From positions 23,586-87,585 of the forward strand of contig DDWZ01000001.1 of assembly GCA_002347095.1 (NCBI GenBank): 64,000 bases of DNA, written 5' to 3'. The notes beneath the pieces are model-generated. The model did not search any database and was not told where the DNA came from. It saw only the letters and a program-made list of their open reading frames with translations. Shown piece by piece: positions 44,610-53,515 of the stretch (the first letter of the stretch is position 1; each line of letters starts with the position of its first letter). This DNA is from Desulfobulbaceae bacterium UBA2273. GTDB lineage: Bacteria; Desulfobacterota; Desulfobulbia; Desulfobulbales; Desulfurivibrionaceae. The position numbers and the translations under genes were made by a program.

Positions 44610-46901
44610 ATGCAGTACGACGTTGATCTTGACGCACTCCAAGGCTTTATCGATGAATCCAACGATTCGCTCCAGGGAATCGAGGCGGACTTCATCGCCC
44701 TGGAAGAAGATCCCGGCAACGGTGAGATCATCAACAGGATCTTCCGCCCGGTACACAGCCTCAAGGGCAATTCCGGGTTCTTCGGCCTGACCAACATCAA
44801 CAAATTCTCCCACCGCCTGGAAAACCTCCTGGACGCCTGCCGCAAGGGGGAAGTCCTGATCAACAAAAAGATCATCGACATCCTGCTCAAGGGAATCGAA
44901 TACCTGCAAGCCATGCTCGACCGGGCACAAAAAAACCCGGCGGAAGTGGCTTTCCTTCCGGAAGAAAAAGAGTTTCTCACCCAGGTAGAGGCAATCCAGC
45001 CCATAGTGGCAACCGGCTCCATCCAGAGTGTCATCACCCTGGAAAATCTCCTCCATGAATTCCTCGATCTTGGCCAGAACCTCCACGCTCACCCGCTGAT
45101 CCCGGGGCTGCTGGATCAAATTGAAAAGGCCAACATCGATCTTCAGTCAATTATCGCCGCGAAGAAACAAAAAGGACCGAGCAGCGCCTTTTCCCCGGAC
45201 AACCACTATTTTCTGGGCGACAAGGATTTCACCGGCCAACTGGCCCAGTTCGGCCTGGTTCTCAGACTTCTTGAAAGCAAAAAAGCCGCGGGCAAAGACC
45301 TTCTCCTCGCCTTTGCCCAGGCTCTTGCCGAGGTGAGCCATGCCCTCACCGGCAACAGCGCCATTGCCGGTGAGCTTGACGAGCTGTTTGCCATGCGGAA
45401 CTTCCTTGACGACGCCCTGATGGTGGCCAGCGACGAATACAACACCCTGTGCCGCAATCTGCTCAATTCGGTGATCGGCTGCTTTGAGGCCAAAGCCAAG
45501 ACCGGCAGCACCCGGTTAGGGGAGATCCTGGTGGAGCAGCATCTTGTCAGCGAGGCACAGATCTCCGCGGCGCTGGGCCAGCAGAAAAAGATCGGAGAGC
45601 TGCTCATCGAGCAGGGAGTTCTCCAGGAAGACGACCTGAAAAAGGCGCTGACCATCCAGGACAAACGAGCCCTGGATGCCCACATCAAGGAAACAAAGAC
45701 CTCCGAGCAGACCAAAACCATCCGCATCGATCAGGCGCGGCTCGACAATTTCGCCAATTCCGTGGGGGGGCTGTACATCAGCCTCGACTCCCTCAATTTT
45801 CTCAAAAAACAGCTCGAAACAAAGCTGGGGGATTTTGGGCTCGCAGCCAGATTCGACGGCATTATCAATGCCCTTGACGAGCAGCTTGAAAAACTGCACG
45901 CCAACATCATGAGCATCCGCAGGGTGCCGGTCAAATCCCTGTTCCAGCGGTTCCCCAAGGTGGTCCGCCAACTGTCCACCTCGCTGAACAAGGAGGTCCG
46001 CTTCACCATCACCGGCGAGGACACCGTCATCGATAAAGACCTGCTGGAGAAAATCGAAAACCCCCTGGTCCACATTCTGCGCAATTCCCTGGACCACGGG
46101 CTCCAAGGACCGGAAGAAAGAAAAAAAACCGGCAAACCGGAACAGGGCAGTCTTACGCTTAAGGCGCGGGCCGATGAAAACAATGTCTACATTATCATTG
46201 AAGACGACGGCATGGGCATTGATCCGCGAAAAATGAAGCAAGTCGCCCTGAACAAGGGGTTCATGACCGCTGAGGAGCTGGAGCACTTAAGCGATAAGGA
46301 ACTGATCAATCTCGTTTTCAGGCCGGGGTTCAGTTCGGCGGAAAAAGTCAGCGAAGTTTCGGGGCGCGGGGTGGGCATGGACGTGGTCATGTCCGGCCTC
46401 AAAGATTGCAACGGCTCCATCCAGCTCGATTCCACCATAGGCAAAGGCACCACGGTTTCCCTCACCGTGCCGCTCACCAAGACCCTAGTCACCAAGGAGG
46501 CCATGCTCGCCGAATCGGGCCAGGAAACCTATGCCATCCCCTCCGACGAGATCACCACGGTCATCGAAACAGAAAACATCATCCCGCTTCTTGCGGAAAA
46601 CAACTGCATCGCATATGATGGCGCAATCCTGCGGCTTATAGAACTCAACACCTTCTTTTACCCGAAGGCCTCCTCGACCATCGCCGACCCGAGCAATAAA
46701 GTTGTCGTGGTCTGCAAGCCCCATGGGGTCGGCCTGCTGGTTGACCGCATTCTGTCCCACCAGAAGATCGTGGCCAAAGAGTTCGGGGACGGATATAAAA
46801 AACTGCAAAAAATCGATGGAATCTGCGGATACACCATCATGGGCAACGACGACATTATCCTGATCGCCGATATCAAGGAAATTGCCGAGCGCGCCACCTA
46901 G
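44610..46901 (+). CDS. CheA-family histidine kinase with MshEN-like insert
   Basis: 763 aa. The N-terminal HPt domain has the phosphoacceptor His49 in RPVHSLKGNSGFFG. A central region (about 110-300) is helical. Residues 302-349 hold two adjacent 24-residue repeats (RLGEILVEQHLVSEAQ... and KIGELLIEQGVLQEDD...) of the MshEN/GSPII_E_N type, known in MshE to bind c-di-GMP. CheA dimerisation, ATPase (HILRNSLDHGLQGPEE; GRGVGMDVV) and a C-terminal CheW-like domain follow. The flanking receivers suggest a signalling array for a non-flagellar output; no cheB, cheR or receptor gene is nearby. Confidence 0.86.
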   Translation: MQYDVDLDALQGFIDESNDSLQGIEADFIALEEDPGNGEIINRIFRPVHSLKGNSGFFGLTNINKFSHRLENLLDACRKGEVLINKKIIDILLKGIEYLQAMLDRAQKNPAEVAFLPEEKEFLTQVEAIQPIVATGSIQSVITLENLLHEFLDLGQNLHAHPLIPGLLDQIEKANIDLQSIIAAKKQKGPSSAFSPDNHYFLGDKDFTGQLAQFGLVLRLLESKKAAGKDLLLAFAQALAEVSHALTGNSAIAGELDELFAMRNFLDDALMVASDEYNTLCRNLLNSVIGCFEAKAKTGSTRLGEILVEQHLVSEAQISAALGQQKKIGELLIEQGVLQEDDLKKALTIQDKRALDAHIKETKTSEQTKTIRIDQARLDNFANSVGGLYISLDSLNFLKKQLETKLGDFGLAARFDGIINALDEQLEKLHANIMSIRRVPVKSLFQRFPKVVRQLSTSLNKEVRFTITGEDTVIDKDLLEKIENPLVHILRNSLDHGLQGPEERKKTGKPEQGSLTLKARADENNVYIIIEDDGMGIDPRKMKQVALNKGFMTAEELEHLSDKELINLVFRPGFSSAEKVSEVSGRGVGMDVVMSGLKDCNGSIQLDSTIGKGTTVSLTVPLTKTLVTKEAMLAESGQETYAIPSDEITTVIETENIIPLLAENNCIAYDGAILRLIELNTFFYPKASSTIADPSNKVVVVCKPHGVGLLVDRILSHQKIVAKEFGDGYKKLQKIDGICGYTIMGNDDIILIADIKEIAERAT

Positions 46902-46978
46902 CATGATCCCTGCGCAAGCCCGGACCGTTTCCAGAGTGTTTCCCCAGAAAATTTCACCGCTGCCAAGGCTGTCTTCAT

Positions 46979-48361
46979 ATGAACACCGTATTGATTGTTG
47001 ACGATGAACCAAACTACCTGATAGTCCTCTCCGAGTTGCTCAGCGAGGAAGGGTTCGGGGTCTTCACCGCCGGAAACGGCGAAGAGGCCCTCAAGATCCT
47101 GGGTGAAACCGACATTGACCTGATAATCACCGACATGCGCATGCCGGGTCTCGACGGCCTGGGTTTGCTCAAGGCGGCGAAAGCCCTTAACCCGGACCTG
47201 CCCGTGATCATGGTCACCGCCTTCGGCGAGGTGGAAATGGCCGTGGCCGCCATGAAGGCCGGGGCCTTCAACTATCTGACCAAGCCCTTCAACAACGATG
47301 AACTGGTGCTGAACACCAACAAGGCCCTGGAGCACTACGCCATACTCCGCGAAAACATGCGGCTGAGAGAGGAAATGCGCTCCCGCACCTCTTTTTCCAG
47401 CATGGTCGGCAAGAACCAAAAAATGCAGGCCATCTTCAATCTCATCGAAAAGGTGGCCCCCACCTCGACCTCGGTCCTGATCACCGGGGAGTCGGGCACC
47501 GGCAAGGAGCTGGTCGCCAGGGCCATCCATTGCAACAGCCCCCGGGAAAAAGCCCCGTTCATCTCCCTCAACTGCGCGGGGTTGCCGGAAAATCTGCTGG
47601 AAAGCGAACTTTTCGGCCATGAAAAGGGCGCCTTCACCGGAGCCATCGCCCTGCGCAAGGGAAGGTTTGAACTGGCCGACACCGGCAGCCTTTTCCTCGA
47701 CGAGGTCGGCGAGATGCCCATGCCGCTCCAGGCCAAACTGCTCCGTGTTCTCCAGGAACGCACCTTTGAACGGGTCGGCGGCAGCCAGACCCTGCGGGTT
47801 GATGTCCGGATCATCGCCGCAACCAACCGGGATCTCAAGGATGAGGTGGATAAAGGACATTTCCGGGAAGATCTCTATTACCGGCTCAATGTCCTGCATA
47901 TCCACCTCCCGCCCCTGCGGGAGCGAACCGATGACATTCCCATGCTGGTTGCCCATTTCGTCAATAAATACGCCGTGCAGCTCAACAAACCCAAACTGGA
48001 GATTGCCACGGAAACCGTGCGCTTTCTCATGACCCTGCCCTGGGAAGGCAACATCCGGGAGCTGGAAAACACCATCGAACGGGCAGCCATTCTCTGCAGC
48101 AGAAACCTGATCCGTCCGGAAGATGTGCAGCCCGAGAGCATGGCCGCGAAAAAGCCGCTGCAATGGATGAACGGCTTTGACCTGAACATGATTCCGGAGC
48201 ATACCCCCCTGCCCGATGTGCTTGACGGCATTGAAAAGAAAATGGTTCTCTCCGCCTTGGACAAGGCCGATTATGTTCAGACCAAAGCAGCGGACGCCTT
48301 GGGAATCACCAAGAGCCTTCTCCAGTACAAGATGAAAAAACACAGCATTGTTAAACGCTGA
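46979..48361 (+). CDS. Sigma-54-dependent response regulator (NtrC/ZraR type)
   Basis: 460 aa. Receiver domain with Asp52 (IITDMRMPGLDG) and KPFNNDE; AAA+ domain with Walker A GESGTGKE, GAFTGA and FLDEVGEM; a C-terminal Fis helix-turn-helix (KAADALGITKSLLQYKMKK). It follows the CheA gene by 78 bp, so CheA may phosphorylate it. It is also the only complete NtrC-type regulator in the window and could serve the ZraS-like kinase at 29.3 kb; that link is speculative. Confidence 0.9.
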   Translation: MNTVLIVDDEPNYLIVLSELLSEEGFGVFTAGNGEEALKILGETDIDLIITDMRMPGLDGLGLLKAAKALNPDLPVIMVTAFGEVEMAVAAMKAGAFNYLTKPFNNDELVLNTNKALEHYAILRENMRLREEMRSRTSFSSMVGKNQKMQAIFNLIEKVAPTSTSVLITGESGTGKELVARAIHCNSPREKAPFISLNCAGLPENLLESELFGHEKGAFTGAIALRKGRFELADTGSLFLDEVGEMPMPLQAKLLRVLQERTFERVGGSQTLRVDVRIIAATNRDLKDEVDKGHFREDLYYRLNVLHIHLPPLRERTDDIPMLVAHFVNKYAVQLNKPKLEIATETVRFLMTLPWEGNIRELENTIERAAILCSRNLIRPEDVQPESMAAKKPLQWMNGFDLNMIPEHTPLPDVLDGIEKKMVLSALDKADYVQTKAADALGITKSLLQYKMKKHSIVKR

Positions 48362-48381
48362 CACCTCTCCGGATTCCGCAG

Positions 48382-48564
48382 ATGAGCTTTTCTTGTAAAA
48401 ATTACGACTACAATGACGACAAGTGCCTGATGCTCAAGCAGGATTGTATCCCCGGCAGACCAGGCTGCGTGCTGGAAGGGCGGGTAATCCTCAGTGAGGC
48501 GCTCACGGAGCGGATCAAGGAGCTGGAGCAAAAAAAGACCTCCGGCAAGACAGGAAAAAAATAA
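48382..48564 (+). CDS. Small four-cysteine protein
   Basis: 60 aa: MSFSCKNYDYNDDKCLMLKQ, then CIPGRPGCVLEGR and a charged helical tail. Spacing of the four cysteines (C-x9-C-x6-C-x6-C) suggests metal binding or disulfides. It starts 21 bases after the upstream regulator stop on the same strand. The family is unknown to me; the call as a gene rests on position and composition. Confidence 0.55.
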   Translation: MSFSCKNYDYNDDKCLMLKQDCIPGRPGCVLEGRVILSEALTERIKELEQKKTSGKTGKK

Positions 48565-48629
48565 CCCCTCCCCATGACGCGACCTGAAGGATTTTTTTAG
48601 GCGCATACCCCTGGTCTCCCCCGATTCCC

Positions 48630-48839
48630 ATGCCTTCGATAAAAAAACCCTGTGAATACTGCGGCGGGTCCGGCCAAATACAATTTTTCGCCGGAGTGAG
48701 CAGATTCTTCCTCTCCTGCGAGGAATGCCCGCACTGCGCCGGATTCGGCTACGAACTTCCCGCCGATGCGCTTCCCCCTCGAAAAAAACAAGCACCTCCT
48801 CCTGCCCAAAAAACCTTCCCCCGCAAAAAAGTCCGGTGA
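48630..48839 (+). CDS. Small zinc-ribbon protein (DnaJ central-domain-like)
   Basis: 69 aa with two Cys pairs in DnaJ-like context: CEYCGGSGQ and CPHCAGFGYEL, plus Cys31 (LSCEECPHC). The CxxCxGxG repeats normally bind zinc. The tail is basic and proline-rich. It stops seven bases before the flavoprotein start, so the two are likely co-translated. Confidence 0.6.
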   Translation: MPSIKKPCEYCGGSGQIQFFAGVSRFFLSCEECPHCAGFGYELPADALPPRKKQAPPPAQKTFPRKKVR

Positions 48840-48846
48840 ACCCGCC

Positions 48847-50091
48847 ATGAAAGCGAATCCCCGAGTGGCCGTGATCGGAGGCGGCCCGGCCGGACTGATG
48901 GCCGCCACAGTCCTCAGCGAGGCGGGCTTGCCAGTGGATCTTTTCGACGCTAAGTCCTCGGCTGGCCGTAAATTTCTGGTGGCCGGACATGGCGGATTGA
49001 ATCTCACCCATTCGGAACAGGCAGAACCCTTTGCCGCCCGCTACGGAAACAACGCCGAAATCTTCAAAAAACTCCTGGCTATTTTTTCGCCCGGCGATCT
49101 GCGCGCTTGGTTGCGCGGTCTCGGAGTGGAAACCTTTGTCGGCACCAGCGGCCGGGTATTCCCCAAGGACGCCAAGGCTCCGGACATCCTCAAAACCTGG
49201 CTCGAAATCTTGGCCAGGCGCGGGGTCGCCTTCCATTATCGCCACCGCTGGCAGGGGTTCTCCGAGACGGGGACCCCGCTCTTTCTCTCCGAAACAGGCG
49301 TCCTCCTCGAATGCCCCGCCCAGGGCGTGCTTCTTGCTCTGGGCGGGGCAAGCTGGCCCCAGACCGGGTCCGATGGAAGCTGGGCCTCCATCCTCGCAGC
49401 CGGAGGCGTCCGGCTTGAACCCTTCCGCCCGGCGAACTGCGGGGTTGAGGTGGCCTGGTCCGAATATTTCCGTACCCGCTTCAGCGGCAAACCCCTCAAG
49501 AATATTCTGCTCCGCTGCGGCGACCAACACGCCACGGGCGATGCAATGGTGACCAGCCATGGCCTGGAAGGTGGGCCGGTCTATGCCTTAAGCGGGGTGA
49601 TCCGCGACCTGCTGGACACAGGCGGCCCGGTTCCCGTTTTCCTCGACCTCAAGCGCGATCTGCCCCTGGAACGCCTGCGGGAAAGGCTTGAGCAGCGACG
49701 CGCCAAGGAGAGCCTCGCCAATTTCCTGCGCAAGGCCATCCACCTCACCGGCCCAAGCTATTCCCTGCTCCGCGAAACTTGTCCCCCGGAAGAGCTAAAA
49801 GAACCGGCCAGGCTTGCCGAACGGATCAAGAATCTTCCCGTTCTTGTCACCAAAACCAGACCCCTTGCCGAAGCGATTTCCTCCGCCGGAGGCGTTGCCT
49901 TTGCGGAGGTGAACGCTGATCTCATGCTCCGCAAATTGCCCGGAGTCTTCGTGGCCGGAGAAATGCTGGACTGGGAAGCGCCCACCGGCGGATACCTGCT
50001 GCAGGGGGCCTTTACCACCGGATACCACGCCGCCCAAGGCCTTCTCAAGTGGCTGGGACAGCCGCCGGCAACCCCCTCAATACCCCGCTGA
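48847..50091 (+). CDS. FAD-dependent oxidoreductase, HI0933/YhiN family
   Basis: 414 aa from the ATG at 48847. The Rossmann motif VAVIGGGPAGLMAATVLSEAG binds FAD, followed by GRKFLVAGHGGLNLTHSE. The C-terminal part has AEVNADLMLRKLPGVFVAGE and DWEAPTGGYLLQGAFTTGY, the family's second FAD contact. This is the TIGR03862-like branch of the HI0933 family; physiological substrates are not known. The frame is open upstream into the zinc-ribbon gene, but similarity begins here. Confidence 0.82.
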   Translation: MKANPRVAVIGGGPAGLMAATVLSEAGLPVDLFDAKSSAGRKFLVAGHGGLNLTHSEQAEPFAARYGNNAEIFKKLLAIFSPGDLRAWLRGLGVETFVGTSGRVFPKDAKAPDILKTWLEILARRGVAFHYRHRWQGFSETGTPLFLSETGVLLECPAQGVLLALGGASWPQTGSDGSWASILAAGGVRLEPFRPANCGVEVAWSEYFRTRFSGKPLKNILLRCGDQHATGDAMVTSHGLEGGPVYALSGVIRDLLDTGGPVPVFLDLKRDLPLERLRERLEQRRAKESLANFLRKAIHLTGPSYSLLRETCPPEELKEPARLAERIKNLPVLVTKTRPLAEAISSAGGVAFAEVNADLMLRKLPGVFVAGEMLDWEAPTGGYLLQGAFTTGYHAAQGLLKWLGQPPATPSIPR

Positions 50092-50248
50092 AATATTTCT
50101 TGCCCATCGCTAATTTCTCCTCTTGCAAGCAACGCAAATTTAATGGACAATCCATGCTGTTATCTTGGATGCCATCGTGGTATAAAAAAAGGGAAATTCG
50201 CGCATATCCCGCCAATCCTTGAATACAGAGTGTAAACGGAAACGGACC

Positions 50249-50473
50249 ATGCAGATCACCATCACCTACTGCTCGCAATGAAACTATCTGCCCCGTGCTT
50301 CCAGGCTGGAAGCAGAGCTGAAAAAACAATTCGGGGCCGAGGTTGAGCTTATTCCCGGCTCAGGCGGCATTTACGAAATCATGGCCGACGGCCGCCTGGT
50401 CTTTTCAAAAAAAGCGGCCGGTCGTTTTGCCGAGCCCGAGGAAATCATCAGCCTTATCCAGAGCCACGGGTAA
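50249..50473 (+). CDS. SelW-like selenoprotein (Rdx family), in-frame UGA = Sec
   Basis: A 74-aa protein appears if TGA at 50279-50281 is read as selenocysteine: MQITITYCSQ, Sec11, then NYLPRASRLEAELKKQFG and GSGGIYEIMADGRLVFSKK, ending at TAA. YCxxU near the N-terminus followed by a GxFEV-type strand and a C-terminal helix is the thioredoxin-like Rdx/SelW fold, a thiol/selenol redox protein. Just after the UGA, 50296-50302 pairs perfectly with 50308-50314 around loop AGGCT, at the distance expected for a bacterial SECIS. It lies 21 bp before the adenylate cyclase gene. selA-D genes are not in the window. Confidence 0.85.
50296..50314 (+). promoter_or_regulatory. Candidate bacterial SECIS hairpin
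   Basis: A 7-bp stem TGCTTCC/GGAAGCA with apical loop AGGCT. The loop begins 22 nt after the end of the UGA codon, inside the 16-37 nt window known for SelB-recognised bacterial SECIS elements. The loop contains the guanosines expected for SelB contact. Confidence 0.65.
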
Positions 50474-50494
50474 CAGGAAGGCTCTTCGACAACC

Positions 50495-51490
50495 ATGACC
50501 GCCCCACCGGAAACACCAGCGACCCTCAGCCTCCTCGATGCGCTCGACGCCCAGGAAAGCAGCGACCAACACTGGCTGCTCAGCGGCAACAACACCTTTA
50601 CCCTCGGGCGGGTGGCCAACACCGACATCATGCTTCCCTATTCCTGGGTCTCCCGGAAACATGCCATGATCCAGAGGGAAGAAAATGGCCGCTTCAACCT
50701 CATTGACCTGGGTAGCTCCAACGGCACCTTTATCAACGGCCGCAGAATCCATACCCCCGTGTCCCTGCAAAACGGGGATTGCATCGGCATCGGCAGCACC
50801 CGCCTGCTTTTCAATCAGGAAACGCCCCCAGCCCGTCCCGCAACGCCAACCGGCCCGGATCTCGATGAGATGACCGTGGCCTTTGTGCAGAAACAGACCA
50901 TCACCATCTTGATCTGCGACATCCATGACTACACCAAGCTCTCGGAAACCATGGGCGACCAGTGGGTTTCCCAGCTCCTCCAGCATTGGACCGGCAGGGT
51001 GAGCAAGCTGGTCAACAAACATAACGGGATTGTCGATAAGTTCATCGGCGACGCGGTCATGGCCCTGTGGGCAGGGCCGAATCTCCAGGCCAACATCCAC
51101 CAGGCCCTGAAAACCGCCATTGCCATCAACACCTTCACCAGCAGCCTCGGCAAGAAGATTCCCGATCTGCCCTGGCCGTTGCAGATCGGGGCAGCACTCA
51201 ACACCGGCGAGGCGATGATGGGAAACCTTGCGCAAAACGGCAACCACACCGTGGTCGGGGATGTGGTCAATGTGGCCTTTCGCCTAGAAAGCATGACCAA
51301 CAGGCAGGAGGATCTGGATATCGTGATGGGCGGCGACGCGGCCATGCACCTCCTTGATCCCGAGACTTTTTTCAAAAAATACTCCTTCCGGGTAAAGGGA
51401 AAACAGGAGGAGGTTGAGGCGTATGGTTGCAGCTTCTCCCGGCTCTCAACCTATCTCGGGCAGAATGCCAAGCTGCTTGACACCCTGTAG
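50495..51490 (+). CDS. FHA-domain class III adenylate cyclase
   Basis: 331 aa. The N-terminal FHA domain (about 25-110: TFTLGRVANTDIMLP, VSRKHAMIQ, DLGSSNGTFING) binds phosphothreonine. The cyclase domain (about 128-300) keeps the metal-binding Asp in ILICDIHDYT and FIGDAVMALW, the purine-site Lys (DKFIGD) and the VVGDVVNVAFRLE Asn/Arg block. It should be active and likely makes cAMP. It is followed by an HD-GYP gene, so two nucleotide-signalling proteins are adjacent. Confidence 0.88.
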   Translation: MTAPPETPATLSLLDALDAQESSDQHWLLSGNNTFTLGRVANTDIMLPYSWVSRKHAMIQREENGRFNLIDLGSSNGTFINGRRIHTPVSLQNGDCIGIGSTRLLFNQETPPARPATPTGPDLDEMTVAFVQKQTITILICDIHDYTKLSETMGDQWVSQLLQHWTGRVSKLVNKHNGIVDKFIGDAVMALWAGPNLQANIHQALKTAIAINTFTSSLGKKIPDLPWPLQIGAALNTGEAMMGNLAQNGNHTVVGDVVNVAFRLESMTNRQEDLDIVMGGDAAMHLLDPETFFKKYSFRVKGKQEEVEAYGCSFSRLSTYLGQNAKLLDTL

Positions 51491-51515
51491 GGCTTTGGAG
51501 GACTCCCAAAAAACC

Positions 51516-52478
51516 ATGCTCGCCGAATCCAGAAAATTCATCCGCATTGCAACCGATTACCTCCTGGCGGAAGACCGGAGGAAAATCGATTTCAACATCT
51601 ATACCAGGCCGCCCAAAAGCAATAAGCCCATCCTGCTGATCGCGGCCAACACCAATATCGCCGACATCAAGGAAACCTTGGCCAAAAAATCCCATGGCCC
51701 GCTTTTCATCACCCAGGATTCCGCGCAAAAATTTGAAAATTTCATGGAAGAGTCCCTGGACTCCATCATCCGGAACACGGACATCCCCCTGGAGGAAAAA
51801 TCATCGCTGGTGCATACCTGCGCCAAAAACATCATCCGGGATGTCTTTGACGACCCGCGCAGCGGCAGACACATCTCCCGGGCCAAAAACATAACCAGCA
51901 ACATCATCGATCTCACCTTGCTGGACACCCAATCCATCCGCCACCTGCTTCGCCTCGGCGCCAAGGACTATTACACCTTTTCCCACTGCGTCAATGTCGC
52001 GGTGTTCGGCATTGGCCTCTGGCTGATGATCCGCAAGGGCGATGACACCGAACTCCACGATTTCGCCCTGGGCTGCATCCTGCACGATGTGGGTAAAAGC
52101 CAGATCCTGGACACCATCCTGAACAAACGGGGCAAACTCGACTACGAAGAATTCGAAATCATCAAGAAACACCCCGGCCAGGGCCACTGGCTCATGGCCA
52201 AGCACACCTCCGAAACCACCCTCGACGTAATCATCCACCACCACGAAAAAATCAACGGCCAGGGCTATCCCCACGGGCTCAAACGGGACCAGATCTCCGA
52301 CAACGCCAAGATCGCCACCATTGCCGACGTGTACGACGCCCTGACAACCAACCGCCCATACGCCGGGGCCCGGCTCCCCATCAGCGCCCTGACCCTGATG
52401 AAGGAAGAGATGGTCGGCCATTTCGAGCAGAAACGGTTCGAGGAGTTCATTTTGTTTTTAGGAGGAAGATCGGCTTGA
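51516..52478 (+). CDS. HD-GYP domain phosphodiesterase
   Basis: 320 aa from the ATG at 51516 (GGAGG about 15 bases before). An N-terminal region of about 140 residues of unknown fold is followed by the HD-GYP domain: CILHDVGKSQILD, then IHHHEKINGQGYPHGL, and IADVYDALTTNRPY. The catalytic HD and GYP triads are complete, so c-di-GMP (or a related cyclic dinucleotide) hydrolysis is predicted. The upstream open frame overlaps the cyclase gene and is not used. Confidence 0.88.
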   Translation: MLAESRKFIRIATDYLLAEDRRKIDFNIYTRPPKSNKPILLIAANTNIADIKETLAKKSHGPLFITQDSAQKFENFMEESLDSIIRNTDIPLEEKSSLVHTCAKNIIRDVFDDPRSGRHISRAKNITSNIIDLTLLDTQSIRHLLRLGAKDYYTFSHCVNVAVFGIGLWLMIRKGDDTELHDFALGCILHDVGKSQILDTILNKRGKLDYEEFEIIKKHPGQGHWLMAKHTSETTLDVIIHHHEKINGQGYPHGLKRDQISDNAKIATIADVYDALTTNRPYAGARLPISALTLMKEEMVGHFEQKRFEEFILFLGGRSA

Positions 52479-52524
52479 GAAAAGCCGTTTTCCTCCTCAG
52501 CCAAACAACAAGGAGCAACGCAGC

Positions 52525-53358
52525 ATGTGGTCATCAAAAGACGTTTATTATATCTCGGACAGCACCGGAATTCTTGCGACCAACCTGGGGCAGGCCCTGA
52601 TCTGCCAATTTCCGGAAATCAACTTCCATGAGGAAAAATTTCCTTTTGTTCTCAACAAGGAAGAAGCGAAGAAGATCCTCGATTATATCCTGAAAAAATC
52701 CTCCGGCCGCAGGCCGCTCATTTTCAGCACCATCATGACCACGGAGATCCGCGCTGTTTTCGACTCTCCCGAGGTGGAACTTTTCGACGCCTTTGAATTT
52801 TTCATGACCCGGCTGGAAGGCTGCCTTGAGGCAAAAGCCTTGGGCGTTCCCGGATTTTCCCGGCACATCGACAACCTGACCATGGCCAAGCGGGTAGAGG
52901 CCATCCATTACTGCCTGGAACATGACGACGGGGTCAACATCCATGAATTGGACGAAGCCGAGGTTATCCTGCTGGGGGTTTCGCGCTCCGGCAAGACGCC
53001 GGTCAGCGTATATCTGGCAACGCAGATGGGTATGAAATCAGCGAATTTCCCCCTCACCTCGGAGTATCTCAAGGCATACACCCTGCCGGAGGAAATAATC
53101 AAAAACCGGAAACGCGCCATCGGCCTGACCACCACCCCCGAGGTGCTGCACAGTGTCCGCGAAAAACGGTACGCGGACAGCAACTATGCCAAGCGCTCCA
53201 CCTGCAGCGAGGAGATTCAGACGGCGGAAACCATCTTCCACAACCACCAGATCCCCATTGTTTCCACGGCGGGAAAATCCATAGAAGAGGTTGCCACCCA
53301 GGTTTCCCAGGAGCTGGGTCTTTCCAAAAAACCGACCTCGCTGAACGAAGGGTCCTGA
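52525..53358 (+). CDS. ppsR: PEP synthase/PPDK regulatory kinase-phosphorylase
   Basis: DUF299 family bifunctional enzyme that switches pyruvate phosphate dikinase or PEP synthase by ADP-dependent threonine phosphorylation and Pi-dependent dephosphorylation. The P-loop is GVSRSGKTPVSVYLA; YYISDSTGILA opens the protein and YADSNYAKRSTCSEEI is conserved near the end. 277 aa, standard. AAGGAG precedes the ATG. Its target gene is not in the window. Confidence 0.93.
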   Translation: MWSSKDVYYISDSTGILATNLGQALICQFPEINFHEEKFPFVLNKEEAKKILDYILKKSSGRRPLIFSTIMTTEIRAVFDSPEVELFDAFEFFMTRLEGCLEAKALGVPGFSRHIDNLTMAKRVEAIHYCLEHDDGVNIHELDEAEVILLGVSRSGKTPVSVYLATQMGMKSANFPLTSEYLKAYTLPEEIIKNRKRAIGLTTTPEVLHSVREKRYADSNYAKRSTCSEEIQTAETIFHNHQIPIVSTAGKSIEEVATQVSQELGLSKKPTSLNEGS

Positions 53359-53515
53359 TTATGAGCCGACCAGTTTGCCGTCCGGCATATTTTCTCCTGG
53401 AGCTGTTTTTTTCATATCCCGCCAGACCGCGCAACATGGTATGCTGCCTTGAAAACCAGAGGAAACCCTTTTCCGGCCTGAGACTTCGCCAGACAATCCC
53501 CGTCCGAGGTTCTTT

